Part shown: piece after piece, positions 19,578 to 28,933 of the stretch
Position numbering within the stretch: the first letter of the stretch is position 1
How the letters are laid out: every line of letters begins with the position of its first letter
Assembly: GCA_910584095.1 (NCBI GenBank)
Contig: CAJTYU010000010.1
Coordinates: 29,192-93,191, forward strand
Length of the DNA stretch: 64,000 nucleotides
Direction of reading: 5' to 3'
Source: an uncultured Dorea sp.
Lineage (GTDB): Bacteria > Bacillota > Clostridia > Lachnospirales > Lachnospiraceae
Program-made: the position numbers and the translations under genes
The notes under the pieces: generated by a model
Database searches by the model: none
What the model saw: only the letters and a program-made list of their open reading frames with translations
What the model was told of the DNA's origin: nothing

Positions 19578-19664
19578 ATCTCCCTTTCATGTATAGTCTT
19601 GTAGTCAGTAATATACACAGTTTCAGGAAATATATACTTTCCCACAGATGGAAATATATGGAAA

Positions 19665-20423
19665 TCAAAATACGATCACATCAGACATATCATACAGCCC
19701 CGGTTCCTTCCCCGCGAGAAATCCCGCCGCAGCTACGGCGCCCTTCGCAAACACAGCCTTAGAATAAGCGGTATGCTTAAACTCCATCACTTCGTCTTCT
19801 CCCGCAAAGATCGCCTCGTGCTCTCCTACTATATTGCCGCCTCGGACCGCCACAACGCCAATTTCCTTCTTGTCCCTCTTTTTTCTTACGCTGCTTCTGT
19901 CATACGTATAGGTATATTCCCCATTCAGGGCCTCGTTCATAGAATCCGCCATGGCAAGCGCCGTTCCGCTGGGCGCGTCCACCTTCTGATTGTGATGCTT
20001 TTCCACAATCTCCATATCAAATCCAGCCGGCGAAAGCACCTTCGCCGCATCTTTCAAAAGCTTCAGAAGCAAATTCACGCCCAGAGACATATTCGCAGAC
20101 CGGAGCACCGGAATCTTCTTAGACGCCTCCTTTACTTTCGCAATCTGTTCTTCACTTAATCCCGTAGTGCAAAGCACAACCGGAAGCTTCTTTTCCAGAC
20201 ACGCCTCAAGAAGCTCGTCCACAGCCGACGCATTCGAAAAATCAATCACAACATCCACCGGCACATCGCAGGCCCTAAGACTCTCAAACACAGGGTAAGG
20301 ATTCTCCCTCCCCAGAAACCGGTCCACGCCCGCCGCAAGCTCCATCCCTTCCGTCTCGGCCGCCATCCGGCTGATCACCTGTCCCATCTTCCCATTACAA
20401 CCATGCATCAAAACCTTAACCAT
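19665..20423 (-). CDS. dapB: 4-hydroxy-tetrahydrodipicolinate reductase
   Basis: DapB reduces HTPA in the diaminopimelate/lysine pathway. The start is taken at 20423 because GGAGG (20437-20433) abuts the ATG at 20432 but lies 9 nt before the ATG at 20423. The 252-residue protein shows the nucleotide motif HGCNGKMGQ, the catalytic EKHHNQKVDAPSGTA segment with the conserved His pair and Lys, and VVAVRGGNIVGEHE. It follows dapA by about 60 bp with a hairpin between. Confidence 0.97.
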   Translation of the reverse strand: MVKVLMHGCNGKMGQVISRMAAETEGMELAAGVDRFLGRENPYPVFESLRACDVPVDVVIDFSNASAVDELLEACLEKKLPVVLCTTGLSEEQIAKVKEASKKIPVLRSANMSLGVNLLLKLLKDAAKVLSPAGFDMEIVEKHHNQKVDAPSGTALAMADSMNEALNGEYTYTYDRSSVRKKRDKKEIGVVAVRGGNIVGEHEAIFAGEDEVMEFKHTAYSKAVFAKGAVAAAGFLAGKEPGLYDMSDVIVF

Positions 20424-20445
20424 CTCATCCATCCTCCAACAAAGA

Positions 20446-20472
20446 CAGAGCGCCGCTTTCCGCGGCCCTCTG
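20446..20472 (-). terminator. Hairpin in the dapA-dapB spacer
   Basis: An 11-position stem with one mismatch (CAGAGxGCCGC with GCGGCxCTCTG, 5-nt loop) is followed on the minus strand by TCTTTGTT, immediately before the dapB ribosome site. It could partially terminate and lower dapB expression. Confidence 0.5.
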
Positions 20473-20486
20473 CCCTCTCAAATTCT

Positions 20487-21377
20487 CTATACTAACTGAA
20501 TGCCAAATTCTCTCATCGCCTGTGCCAGAGACTTCTCATGCTCCGGCGTAAGCTCTGTTAACGGCATACGCAGGCCGCCGCACTCCATACCCATCAGATT
20601 AACCGCCTTTTTCACCGGAATCGGATTTACCTCGCAGAACAACTGATCAATCAATGGGATTGCCTTAAGCTGCATCTCGCAGGCGCCCTTCGCATCACCT
20701 TCAAAATACTTTGCGCAGATGTCATGGGTATACTGCGGAGCCACATTCGACAGCACGGAGATCACGCCCACGCCGCCCAGAGACAGAAGCGGTACGATCT
20801 GATCGTCGTTTCCCGAATACAGATCCACCTTGCCGTCCGTCAAATTCATAATTCTTGCCACCTGCCCGATATTGCCGGACGCTTCTTTAATCGCAACAAT
20901 GTTATCAACTTCTTTTACCAAGGATGCAACGGTCTCCGGAGCAATATTTAAACCGGTACGGCTTGCAACGCTGTATAAAATGATCGGCGCCTTTGCTTCC
21001 TTTGCCACAGCCTTATAATGCAGCGCCAGACCTTCTTGGGTAGCCTTGTTATAATAAGGCGTTACCAGCAGCAGGCCGTCCGCCCCATACTCTGCCGCCT
21101 CCTTGGACATATCGATCGTGGTGTATGTAGCGTTCGACCCGGTGCCTGCAATCACCGGTATTCTTTTCTTCGCACGTTCAACCGCAAATTTGATACACTC
21201 CATATGTTCCTCTTCCGACAGCGTAGAGGACTCTCCGGTTGTACCACATATAATAATACTATCCGTCCCGTTCTCACAGTGATAGTCTATTAATTCATCT
21301 AATTTATCGTAATTCACACTTCCGTCTTCCCGAAAAGGAGTGACCAATGCCACACCCGCGCCTGTAAAAATTGCCAT
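20487..21377 (-). CDS. dapA: 4-hydroxy-tetrahydrodipicolinate synthase
   Basis: Condenses pyruvate with aspartate semialdehyde, the branch point to DAP and lysine. The 296-residue TIM-barrel enzyme has the GTTGESSTLSEEEH motif (about 44-57), the catalytic Tyr region (ILYSVASRTGLN) and the Schiff-base lysine in VAIKEASGNI (about 163). It starts after AGGAGGAG and has a near-consensus promoter. It heads a dapA-dapB operon. No lysine riboswitch is visible in the short leader. Confidence 0.98.
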   Translation of the reverse strand: MAIFTGAGVALVTPFREDGSVNYDKLDELIDYHCENGTDSIIICGTTGESSTLSEEEHMECIKFAVERAKKRIPVIAGTGSNATYTTIDMSKEAAEYGADGLLLVTPYYNKATQEGLALHYKAVAKEAKAPIILYSVASRTGLNIAPETVASLVKEVDNIVAIKEASGNIGQVARIMNLTDGKVDLYSGNDDQIVPLLSLGGVGVISVLSNVAPQYTHDICAKYFEGDAKGACEMQLKAIPLIDQLFCEVNPIPVKKAVNLMGMECGGLRMPLTELTPEHEKSLAQAMREFGIQLV

Positions 21378-21418
21378 GACTCTCCTCCTGAATCTCTTTT
21401 TATATATGTATTGAGAGA

Positions 21419-21447
21419 ATCATAACATCATTCCTTTTCAATGTCAA
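21419..21447 (-). promoter_or_regulatory. Near-consensus sigma-A promoter for dapA
   Basis: A perfect TTGACA (21442-21447) and TATGAT (21419-21424) with 17-bp spacing on the minus strand, about 35 nt ahead of dapA. Confidence 0.8.
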
Positions 21448-21454
21448 TGCAGCG

Positions 21455-22087
21455 TTATTCTCCGTCCATGCATTCTAACTTGCTCACTGACACCTCATAG
21501 GCAACTCTCTTTTCTGTCTCCGTCTCGGAAAGCTTCTTTACATATTCCCTGCTCTGAATCCTGCCAAGCACCTGTACGTGCTCCCCCACCTCAAAGGCAG
21601 ACGCATATCTGGCATTCCGCCCCCAGCAGATACAGGGAATATAATCGGATTTCCCATAGGGCCGGTTCACAGCCAGTAAAAGGTCTGCAATCTCTCTTCC
21701 CAGCGGCGTTTTCCGGTAAATCGGCGGCTTGCAGATATAGCCGTCCAGCAGGATCGTATTGGTTTTGGCTCCGTCCGGTTCCTCATCGATAAATTCTACT
21801 TCCCGCACGAATACTGACAGGATCAGCCTGTTTTTCTGTTCCTCGTGGCGGTTGTAAGACCGGAACTGTCCATTTGCCATGATATATTCTCCCGTATAAT
21901 CTTGGCTCACATCGATCAGCCTCTCTGAAATCATCAGCGGAATCCTATCCTCGGAATTGCTCAGGCGCCTCACCAGTACATCTACCATGTAAAAGCCCTC
22001 TCCAAACACTTCATGGCTGAATGTAAACTGTCCCGCCACTTCTCCCATAATTGTTACCTGGTTGTTTTCAATAATCTTATCTGACAT
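21455..22087 (-). CDS. OB-fold single-stranded DNA-binding-like protein
   Basis: A 210-residue protein beginning MSDKIIENNQVTIMGEV; the start at 22087 follows GGGAG, while the upstream extension to 22159 has no site. The sequence reads as two SSB-like OB folds: about 8-95 and 105-205, the second with the typical LDGYICKPPIYRKTPLGREIADLLLAVNR and CWGRNA segments of SSB proteins. It lacks the acidic DDxPF-like SSB tail, so it is probably not the main SSB. Proteins of this type in Lachnospiraceae are annotated as single-stranded DNA-binding proteins; its partner process is unknown. Confidence 0.8.
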   Translation of the reverse strand: MSDKIIENNQVTIMGEVAGQFTFSHEVFGEGFYMVDVLVRRLSNSEDRIPLMISERLIDVSQDYTGEYIMANGQFRSYNRHEEQKNRLILSVFVREVEFIDEEPDGAKTNTILLDGYICKPPIYRKTPLGREIADLLLAVNRPYGKSDYIPCICWGRNARYASAFEVGEHVQVLGRIQSREYVKKLSETETEKRVAYEVSVSKLECMDGE

Positions 22088-22394
22088 CGTTGTAATTCTC
22101 CCTTCCTCTGAAGCGTATTTTAGGTTACTTTTTTCTCCCGGCAGCTCATAGTTACCCAAACCGGCGTCTTACAGAGCGTCCATTTCGGACTGCAGACGTC
22201 CGGTCATGCGCTCATTTCCAGCCGGCGGTGCAAAAACAGGGTATGCATATTTTTACCGGGGCAATACATAGTCTATGCAGGCGCTTTTCTCTTTAGAACC
22301 TCTTTTTAAAAAATATATGCACTTTCTTTTAGTTGTTTTTTTACAAATATATGATACAATATGGCTGATAAAAGACAAGAAAAGGATGATTTTT
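22088..22394. other. Divergent spacer between the OB-fold gene and typA
   Basis: This 307-bp spacer contains the typA promoter at its right end. The left two thirds are GC-richer with several weak inverted repeats. I could not fit a known RNA or riboswitch and see no coding ORF with a ribosome site. Confidence 0.5.
22333..22360 (+). promoter_or_regulatory. Predicted promoter for typA
   Basis: TTGTTT (22333-22338) and TACAAT (22355-22360) with 16-bp spacing, giving a leader of about 28 nt before the typA ATG at 22395. Confidence 0.5.
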
Positions 22395-24227
22395 ATGAGA
22401 AAAAAAAGAGAAGATGTCCGTAATATAGCGATTATTGCCCATGTTGACCATGGCAAGACCACCTTAGTGGACGAGCTTTTGAAGCAGAGCGGCGTGTTCC
22501 GCGAAAATCAAGAGGTCGCAGAACGGGTCATGGATTCCAACGACATTGAGCGGGAGCGCGGGATCACGATCCTTTCTAAAAATACGGCTGTCTATTATAA
22601 AGGAACTAAGATTAATATCATCGATACGCCGGGCCATGCGGATTTCGGCGGCGAAGTGGAGCGTGTGCTGAAAATGGTCAACGGCGTGATCTTGGTCGTA
22701 GACGCCTTTGAGGGCGCTATGCCGCAGACAAAATTCGTTCTCCGCAAGGCGCTGGAATTAAAACTTCCGGTCATTGTATGCATCAACAAAATCGACCGTC
22801 CAGAAGCAAGACCCGCGGAGGTCATCGACGAAGTGCTGGAGCTCTTTATCGATCTGGACGCGGACGATAATCAGCTTGAGTGCCCCTTCGTATATGCTTC
22901 CGCCAAAGCCGGATATGCGGTTCTGGAACTGGAGGACGGGCCGGAGAATATGATTCCCCTATTTGAAACGATCCTCGACTATATTCCCGCGCCGGAAGGA
23001 GACCCTGAGGAGGGGACACAGGTATTGATCAGCACCATCGACTACAACGAATATGTAGGCAGGATCGGCATCGGAAAAGTAGACAATGGCGTAATCCGGG
23101 TAAATCAGGATATGGTTGTGGTCAACGAACATGACCCTGACCGTCAGGAGAAGGTCCGCATCAGCAAACTCTACGAATTTGACGGGCTGAATAAAATAGA
23201 TGTAAAGGAAGCTTCTATCGGCTCTATCGTAGCGATATCCGGCATTTCAGATATTTCCATCGGGGATACCTTATGCTCGCCGGAGCGCCCGGAAGCAATC
23301 CCGTTCCAAAAAATTTCCGAGCCTACGATTGCCATGCAGTTTATTGTCAATGACAGCCCTTTTGCCGGACAAGAAGGCAAATATGTCACTTCCCGCCACA
23401 TCAGGGACCGTCTGATGCGTGAGCTGAATACAGATGTAAGCCTTAGGGTGGAAGAAACGGAAAACACCGACAGCTTTAAAGTATCCGGCCGCGGCGAGCT
23501 GCACTTATCCGTCCTGATTGAAAATATGCGCAGGGAAGGCTATGAATTTGCCGTTAGCAAAGCCGAAGTCCTCTATAAAAAGGATGAAAACGGCAAACTT
23601 CTTGAACCGATGGAGCTTGCCTATATTGATGTACCGGAAGAATTTACCGGGACTGTAATTGAAAAGCTTGGCCAGCGAAAAGGAGAACTGCGCAATATGA
23701 ACGCCGGAAGCGGCTCCTATACCCGCATGGAGTTTTCCATCCCCGCCAGGGGCCTGATCGGCTATCGAGGCGAATTTTTGACCGACACCAAGGGAAACGG
23801 CATTATGAATACCCTCTTTGACGGCTACGCCCCTTACAAGGGAGACATCCAGTACCGAAAACAGGGATCTCTGATTTCCTTCGAGACCGGAGAGTCCGTC
23901 ACCTACGGCCTGTACAATGCCCAAGAGCGCGGAACCCTTTTTATAGGAGCCGGCGAGAAGGTTTACTCCGGCATGGTTATCGGCCAGAATGGAAAAGCGG
24001 ACGATATCGAGGTAAATGTATGTAAAACCAAACATTTGACAAATACGCGTTCCTCAGGCGCCGACGACGCTCTGCGTCTGACCACGCCAAAGGTTCTAAG
24101 TTTAGAGGAGGCGCTGGATTTTATTGATACCGACGAGTTTTTAGAGGTAACTCCCAAAAGCCTTCGCATCCGAAAAAAAATACTTGATCCAAGAATGCGT
24201 AAAAGAGCCGCTATGAGACAAAGCTAA
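22395..24227 (+). CDS. typA: Ribosome-associated GTPase TypA/BipA
   Basis: TypA is an EF-G-like translational GTPase active in ribosome assembly and stress. The start at 22395 ([10 protein letters not shown]) follows AAGGATG; the upstream in-frame extension is non-coding leader. The 610-residue protein has G1 [14 protein letters not shown] (about 16-29), G2 [11 protein letters not shown]3 [13 protein letters not shown]4 [10 protein letters not shown], then EF-Tu domain 2, EF-G domain III/V-like regions and the TypA-specific C-terminal domain with [14 protein letters not shown]. It heads a plus-strand set with a membrane gene and hpf. Confidence 0.98.
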   Translation: MRKKREDVRNIAIIAHVDHGKTTLVDELLKQSGVFRENQEVAERVMDSNDIERERGITILSKNTAVYYKGTKINIIDTPGHADFGGEVERVLKMVNGVILVVDAFEGAMPQTKFVLRKALELKLPVIVCINKIDRPEARPAEVIDEVLELFIDLDADDNQLECPFVYASAKAGYAVLELEDGPENMIPLFETILDYIPAPEGDPEEGTQVLISTIDYNEYVGRIGIGKVDNGVIRVNQDMVVVNEHDPDRQEKVRISKLYEFDGLNKIDVKEASIGSIVAISGISDISIGDTLCSPERPEAIPFQKISEPTIAMQFIVNDSPFAGQEGKYVTSRHIRDRLMRELNTDVSLRVEETENTDSFKVSGRGELHLSVLIENMRREGYEFAVSKAEVLYKKDENGKLLEPMELAYIDVPEEFTGTVIEKLGQRKGELRNMNAGSGSYTRMEFSIPARGLIGYRGEFLTDTKGNGIMNTLFDGYAPYKGDIQYRKQGSLISFETGESVTYGLYNAQERGTLFIGAGEKVYSGMVIGQNGKADDIEVNVCKTKHLTNTRSSGADDALRLTTPKVLSLEEALDFIDTDEFLEVTPKSLRIRKKILDPRMRKRAAMRQS

Positions 24228-24261
24228 CCGCACACTATTCAAATATTATAAGGAGACCGCT

Positions 24262-24690
24262 ATGAAAAAACAAACCCGGCTGTTTTTATCCAAGCTTGCC
24301 TCGGTACTGGAGTTCTTTGTTACCTTGATGATGGCTGTGGGCATTATCCTGCTGTGCATCCGCTTAGCAAGCTCTTTGTTCCATTTACCCGGAACAGATC
24401 CTTTTCCCGTTTATGAAGAACTCCTGACCACCTGCTTTAACCTGATCATCGGCGTCGAGCTGATCCGCATGATGTCCTTCCACACTTCCGACACGGTATT
24501 TGAGGTATTGGTATTCGCCATTGCAAGACAGGTTATCGTCGGCCATTCCTCCGCAGTCTCCAGCCTGATCGGAGTCTGCGCAATAGCCGTGTTGTTTGCA
24601 ACCAGAAAGTTCCTCTTCTACCCTTCCAGAGAACTTACCAAACCAGACAAAGAGCAGGAGGAATTTGTATCTGAGCCCATAGATGAGTAA
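24262..24690 (+). CDS. PsiE-like small membrane protein
   Basis: A 142-residue membrane protein with about four hydrophobic segments (near 12-35, 50-68, 80-95, 98-118) and a charged cytoplasmic tail. The conserved-looking FNLIIGVELIRMMSFHTSDTV and IARQVIV segments resemble the phosphate-starvation-inducible PsiE family. It starts after AAGGAG and lies 35 bp after typA, so it is probably co-transcribed. Function is unknown. Confidence 0.7.
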   Translation: MKKQTRLFLSKLASVLEFFVTLMMAVGIILLCIRLASSLFHLPGTDPFPVYEELLTTCFNLIIGVELIRMMSFHTSDTVFEVLVFAIARQVIVGHSSAVSSLIGVCAIAVLFATRKFLFYPSRELTKPDKEQEEFVSEPIDE

Positions 24691-24821
24691 AACCTTTTTC
24701 AATCAGTGCTATACAACTGTTGAGAAACATGTTATACTCAATATATCAGATAGATTATCGTTACTGGTATCAATTGTCAGACATTTTCTTTCTGAAATTA
24801 CCTATAAAGGAGTTGGATTGT

Positions 24822-25358
24822 ATGAATTTTATCATCAGCGGAAGAAACATGACCGTAACACCCGGACTAAAGGATGCCATTATCAGCAAGCTTGGCAAGC
24901 TTGAGCGGTATTTTACCCCAAGCACAGAAATCGTCGTCACATTAAGTGTAGAGAAAGAACGCCAGAAGATAGAGGTAACCATTCCAGTCAAGGGGGATAT
25001 CATCCGTTCCGAGCAGGTAAGCACAGATATGTATGTATCGATTGACCTTGTTGAGGAAGTGATTGAACGCCAGCTTCGCAAATACAAAAATAAACTGGTT
25101 GCAAAACATCAGGAAGGCGGTTCCTTCAATCAGGAATTTTTTGACGAAGATGACGCATATGATGGAGAAAATGAGATCCAGATTGTCCGCACGAAACGTT
25201 TCGGCATTAAACCTATGTTCCCGGAAGACGCCTGTGTGCAAATGGAGCTTCTCGGACATGATTTCTTTGTATTTTCCAATGCGGAAACAGACGAAGTTAA
25301 TGTGGTATACAAGAGGAAAAACGGAACTTTCGGCTTGATCGAGCCGGAATTTCAGTAA
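24822..25358 (+). CDS. hpf: Ribosome hibernation promoting factor, long form
   Basis: Long HPF inactivates 70S ribosomes as 100S dimers in stationary phase. The true start is the ATG at 24822 (MNFIISGRNMTVTPGLKDAI) after AAAGGAG; longer readings are leader. The 178-residue protein has the S30AE domain (about 2-100), an acidic linker (FFDEDDAYDGENE) and the C-terminal dimerisation domain (about 120-178, IVRTKRFGIKPMFPEDA). A TATACT-type -10 about 85 bp upstream suggests its own promoter. Confidence 0.97.
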   Translation: MNFIISGRNMTVTPGLKDAIISKLGKLERYFTPSTEIVVTLSVEKERQKIEVTIPVKGDIIRSEQVSTDMYVSIDLVEEVIERQLRKYKNKLVAKHQEGGSFNQEFFDEDDAYDGENEIQIVRTKRFGIKPMFPEDACVQMELLGHDFFVFSNAETDEVNVVYKRKNGTFGLIEPEFQ

Positions 25359-25382
25359 ACGGAACCTATCACAGACGTACAA

Positions 25383-25414
25383 AATGCTGGAGAGTTAGTT
25401 CTCCAGCATTTTTA
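25383..25414. terminator. Bidirectional terminator between hpf and yigZ
   Basis: An 11-bp stem (AATGCTGGAGA with TCTCCAGCATT) followed by TTTTT ends the plus-strand operon. The same hairpin overlaps the last codons of the convergent YigZ gene and has A-runs on the left, so it may work both ways. Confidence 0.85.
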
Positions 25415-26051
25415 TATTACCTTCTATCTCTGCAAAAAAACAGGAACCGCCCTCCTGTAATTCCGCCCTTCCGCCGGTTCCTTCGATTAACTCCGACTTC
25501 AGAGACTCCAATCTCGAAAAAGGCACAAGACAACATATTTTCACCTTATCCGTATATATGGTATCCAGAACCGGGATTTTACCCTCTCTTAAGATATACT
25601 GAATTTTACCCAGCATGGTATAATCTGCGTCAATTACTAATTTTACCCCCGCTGTTCTGACAGCGATAACTGATTCTGCAAGTCCCGCTTTCACCGCCCC
25701 GGAATATGCTCTCACAAGGCCGCCGGTCCCCAGAAGCGTTCCGCCGAAGTACCGGGTTACCACCACTGCCGCATTGTGCAGACCCTCTCCCAAAAGCACA
25801 TCCAGCATCGGCTTTCCGGCTGTCCCTCCCGGTTCGCCGTCGTCGCTGAACCTAGCCAGTTCATTCCTCTCTCCGATCACATAGGCAAAACAGTTGTGCC
25901 TTGCATCCCAGTATTGTTTCCTCATCTCTTCAATGAACGCCAGCGCCTCTTCCTCATTTGATACAGGCCGTACCGTAGCTATAAAACGGGATTTCTTCTC
26001 CACAAGTTCCCCCTGTCCCCCGCTGTAAAGGATTTTACATTCTAACAGCAT
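25395..26051 (-). CDS. yigZ: YigZ/IMPACT family protein
   Basis: A 218-residue member of UPF0029/IMPACT. The N-terminal domain (about 1-130) shows KKSRFIATVRPV, the WDARHNCFAYV segment and SDDGEPGGTAGKPMLDVL, followed by VVVTRYFGGTLLGTGGLVRAY, all family hallmarks. The C-terminal DUF1949 ferredoxin-like domain covers about 140-205. Eukaryotic IMPACT modulates Gcn2, while the bacterial role is not settled. It is monocistronic and its stop lies inside the terminator hairpin. Confidence 0.95.
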   Translation of the reverse strand: MLLECKILYSGGQGELVEKKSRFIATVRPVSNEEEALAFIEEMRKQYWDARHNCFAYVIGERNELARFSDDGEPGGTAGKPMLDVLLGEGLHNAAVVVTRYFGGTLLGTGGLVRAYSGAVKAGLAESVIAVRTAGVKLVIDADYTMLGKIQYILREGKIPVLDTIYTDKVKICCLVPFSRLESLKSELIEGTGGRAELQEGGSCFFAEIEGNIKMLEN

Positions 26052-26131
26052 TTTCTCTTCCTCCCTTGTATCCTAATTATACATAATTTCTTAATATTTT
26101 CCTACATAAATATGAACTTTTCATTTTTTCC

Positions 26132-26160
26132 TTTATTTCAAACAGCAAGTTTGCTATAAT
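26132..26160 (+). promoter_or_regulatory. Predicted promoter for the class A PBP gene
   Basis: A perfect TATAAT (26155-26160) preceded at 17 bp by TTTATT (26132-26137); the ATG follows 28 nt downstream after AAGGAGG. Confidence 0.5.
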
Positions 26161-26187
26161 GTTTGCGTATGAAGGAGGCAAATATTC

Positions 26188-28794
26188 ATGAACTATGGAA
26201 GAAGAAACGCTTCAAAAAGACAGAAAGAAATAACCTCCAAAAACGCCATGCAGGGAAAGCGTATTGGAGTCAGGCTTTTTAAAGCCTTTTTACTATTGAT
26301 AATTGTCGGCTGCGTCGCTGTAGCAGCAGGCGGCGTTATTTTTATGAAGAAGATTATTGACGATTCGCCGGATATTTCTCCGTCTGATGTACGGCCCAGC
26401 GGCTACACTACTTTCGTATATGCTGACGACGGCACCACCGAAATCGAACGTTTTATCGCATCCGGTTCTAATCGTGTATACAAGTCGATCAATGAGATTC
26501 CTGAAAGCCTGCAGAACGCTTTTGTTGCTATTGAGGACGAGCGTTTTTATGAGCACAAGGGGATCGACCCTAAAGGTATCCTAAGAGCCGCGCTGGTGGG
26601 CATTTCCCACGGCGGTCATTTTACGGAGGGTGCAAGTACCATCACCCAGCAGCTGATCAAGAACAACGTATTCCCGAATTTCGTATCGGAAGATACGTTC
26701 AGCGAGAAGGTCGAACGTAAGCTGCAGGAGCAGTTCCTTGCGTTAGACATTGAGAAGCAGATGACTAAGGATGAAATTCTGGAAAGCTATATGAATACCA
26801 TTAACCTTGGGCAGAATACCCTTGGCGTACAATCTGCTGCGAAACGTTACTTTAATAAAGATGTTTCTGAACTGACGCTTTCCGAAAGCGCCGTTATCGC
26901 TGGAATCACCCAGAATCCATCGGCGTATAACCCGATTAATTATCCGGAAGAAAATGCAAAACGACGTTCCAAGGTTCTTGGCGACATGCTCACCCAAGGG
27001 TATATTGACCAAACTGCCTATGATGAGGCGATGGCTGACGACGTATACGCAAGAATCCAAAGCGTAAATAATGAAATCGGTCAGGATTCTCCTTATTCGT
27101 ATTTTGTGGACGCGCTGTCTGAACAGGTCATTGACGATCTGATCACCCGGCTCGGATACTCAGAATCACAGGCTTACAACGCGCTGTACAGCGGCGGACT
27201 GAGCATATATACCACACAGAATCTGACTATGCAGCAGATTTGTGACGAGGAGATGAACAACCCGGAAAATTACCCATGGCTGACGGAGGTAGGTATCGGT
27301 TATGCCCTGACCGTCACCCGTGCCGACGGGACAATCGAGAACTACAGCTCCAGCCATCTGCGGCAGTATGCGCTGGATTCCCGCGGAGACAAACAGGGAC
27401 TTCTCTATTCTACGGAAGATGAAGCAAGAGCTTTCGTGGAGGAATGGAAATCCACCATTGCCAGAGAAGGCGACACTTATGTGGAGAATCTGACGCTAAC
27501 ACAGCAGCCTCAGGCGGCGGTAACTCTCATGGATCAAACTAATGGCCAGATCAAAGCCATCGTCGGCGGCAGAGGAGATAAAACCGCAAGTCAGAGCTTG
27601 AACCGCGCTTACAAGGGTTCCCCAAGACAGCCTGGTTCCTGCTTTAAGATTCTCTCAACCTACGCGCCGGCGCTGGATGCATGCGGCAAGACACTGGCAA
27701 CTATTATCCGCGACGAGCCTTGGCATTATTCCAATGGCGCATCCTTAAAGAATGCGTCCGGCGGCTACCTTGGAGACATCACCATGAGAAAAGCCATCGA
27801 GCAGTCTCAAAACGTCTGCGCAGTTAAGATGGTAAATGAGGTTACTCCGGCGCTGGCATACCAATATGTACAAAACTTCGGCCTGACTACACTAGAGGAA
27901 ACCGATAAGGTAGAATCCATTGCTCTCGGCGGTCTGACACAGGGTGTATATAACTATCAGTTATGCGCCGCATTCGCCTCTATTGCAAATGGCGGCGTAT
28001 ACAACAGTCCTACGCTGTATACCAAAATCCTTGACCATGACGGCAACGTACTTCTGGAAGGAAATAAAGAAACTAAAACGGTTATCAAGGATTCTACAGC
28101 CGCCCTCCTTACCAGCGCAATGCAGGACGTTGTCACCAAAGGTACCGGACGGAATGCCCAGCTTAACAACATGCCTGTAGCCGGAAAGACCGGAACGACC
28201 GACCACGATCAGGATCTTTGGTTCTGTGCTTTTACACCATATTATACCTGTGCGGTCTGGGGCGGTTATGATGAGAATAAATCCCTTACTAGTATTGATA
28301 CCCAATACCGTTTCCGCATTTGGCGGGGTATTATGAGCCGGGTCCATGCTAATCTGGAATACAGGGATTTCAATATGCCTTCCTCCGTAGAGCGCAAAAC
28401 CGTCTGCTCACTCACCGGCGGCCTTGCCCGCGCGGGTTCCTGCCCGGCAGTGACAGAATACTTTGCCGCCGGAAGCGTACCGGATGAAGTGTGTTCGGGA
28501 CATCAGGGTTATGACGACGGAAAAGACGACGAAAATCCTAGTGACAATACTGACAATGAAGGCAATACCGGCGGCGATGGCAATACCGGCGGTGACGGCA
28601 ATACCGGCGGCGATGGCAATGTCGGCGGTGATAACAATACCGGCGGTGAACCCACTACACCGGAGCCGACTCCTGACCCGACTCCACCACCAGAGCCGAC
28701 TCCTGAACCAACTCCTGAGCCGACTCCTGACCCGACTCCTGAACCAACTGCAATGCTGTTTGACCAGAAGTCTTTATACAGAATACGTTCCTAG
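26188..28794 (+). CDS. Class A penicillin-binding protein (PBP1A type)
   Basis: A bifunctional cell-wall synthase of 868 residues: cytoplasmic basic start, one membrane segment (about 28-55), glycosyltransferase domain (about 90-270, catalytic EDERFYEHKG with Glu116) and transpeptidase domain (about 400-700, SCFK active-site serine motif, SQN and KTGTT). The C-terminal ~100 residues are low complexity: GGDGNT repeats then a PTPEPTPDP array, ending AMLFDQKSLYRIRS, which looks unlike the usual tails and might reflect slippage within the repeats. Starts after AAGGAGG with its own promoter. Confidence 0.96.
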   Translation: MNYGRRNASKRQKEITSKNAMQGKRIGVRLFKAFLLLIIVGCVAVAAGGVIFMKKIIDDSPDISPSDVRPSGYTTFVYADDGTTEIERFIASGSNRVYKSINEIPESLQNAFVAIEDERFYEHKGIDPKGILRAALVGISHGGHFTEGASTITQQLIKNNVFPNFVSEDTFSEKVERKLQEQFLALDIEKQMTKDEILESYMNTINLGQNTLGVQSAAKRYFNKDVSELTLSESAVIAGITQNPSAYNPINYPEENAKRRSKVLGDMLTQGYIDQTAYDEAMADDVYARIQSVNNEIGQDSPYSYFVDALSEQVIDDLITRLGYSESQAYNALYSGGLSIYTTQNLTMQQICDEEMNNPENYPWLTEVGIGYALTVTRADGTIENYSSSHLRQYALDSRGDKQGLLYSTEDEARAFVEEWKSTIAREGDTYVENLTLTQQPQAAVTLMDQTNGQIKAIVGGRGDKTASQSLNRAYKGSPRQPGSCFKILSTYAPALDACGKTLATIIRDEPWHYSNGASLKNASGGYLGDITMRKAIEQSQNVCAVKMVNEVTPALAYQYVQNFGLTTLEETDKVESIALGGLTQGVYNYQLCAAFASIANGGVYNSPTLYTKILDHDGNVLLEGNKETKTVIKDSTAALLTSAMQDVVTKGTGRNAQLNNMPVAGKTGTTDHDQDLWFCAFTPYYTCAVWGGYDENKSLTSIDTQYRFRIWRGIMSRVHANLEYRDFNMPSSVERKTVCSLTGGLARAGSCPAVTEYFAAGSVPDEVCSGHQGYDDGKDDENPSDNTDNEGNTGGDGNTGGDGNTGGDGNVGGDNNTGGEPTTPEPTPDPTPPPEPTPEPTPEPTPDPTPEPTAMLFDQKSLYRIRS
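28560..28755 (+). repeat. In-frame tandem repeats in the PBP tail
   Basis: Two arrays lie in the PBP 3' end: 18-bp units encoding GGDGNT (about 28,565-28,650) and 6-12-bp units encoding (E/D)PTP (about 28,660-28,750). Such arrays are prone to length change. The Pro-Thr-rich tail could span or bind peptidoglycan. Confidence 0.8.
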
Positions 28795-28817
28795 GCTGGT
28801 TAATTAGAACGCAAAAG

Positions 28818-28866
28818 AAAGGCGTGATTCCATTCATTTAAGAAGGTTTCACGCCTTTGCTTATTT
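28818..28866. terminator. Terminator between the PBP gene and glcK
   Basis: A 10-bp stem (AAAGGCGTGA, 28818-28827, with TCACGCCTTT, 28849-28858) precedes GCTTATTT. A-runs on the other side allow use by the convergent glcK transcript as well. Confidence 0.7.
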
Positions 28867-28933
28867 CCATTTCCCATCAAGCCGGTCTATCCGGCAGCAT
28901 TTCAACTTGCTAAATACAATCCTCTCTCACAGC

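Noticed and set aside
21378..21454. Lysine riboswitch ahead of dapA
   Set aside because: The leader after the predicted promoter is only about 35 nt, too short for the aptamer.
22088..22300. Structured RNA or riboswitch in the typA spacer
   Set aside because: Several inverted repeats exist but none builds a known consensus such as SRP RNA, 6S or a metabolite riboswitch.
24720..24821. N-terminal extension of HPF
   Set aside because: A proper AAAGGAG site precedes the ATG at 24822, and the extension does not resemble the family.
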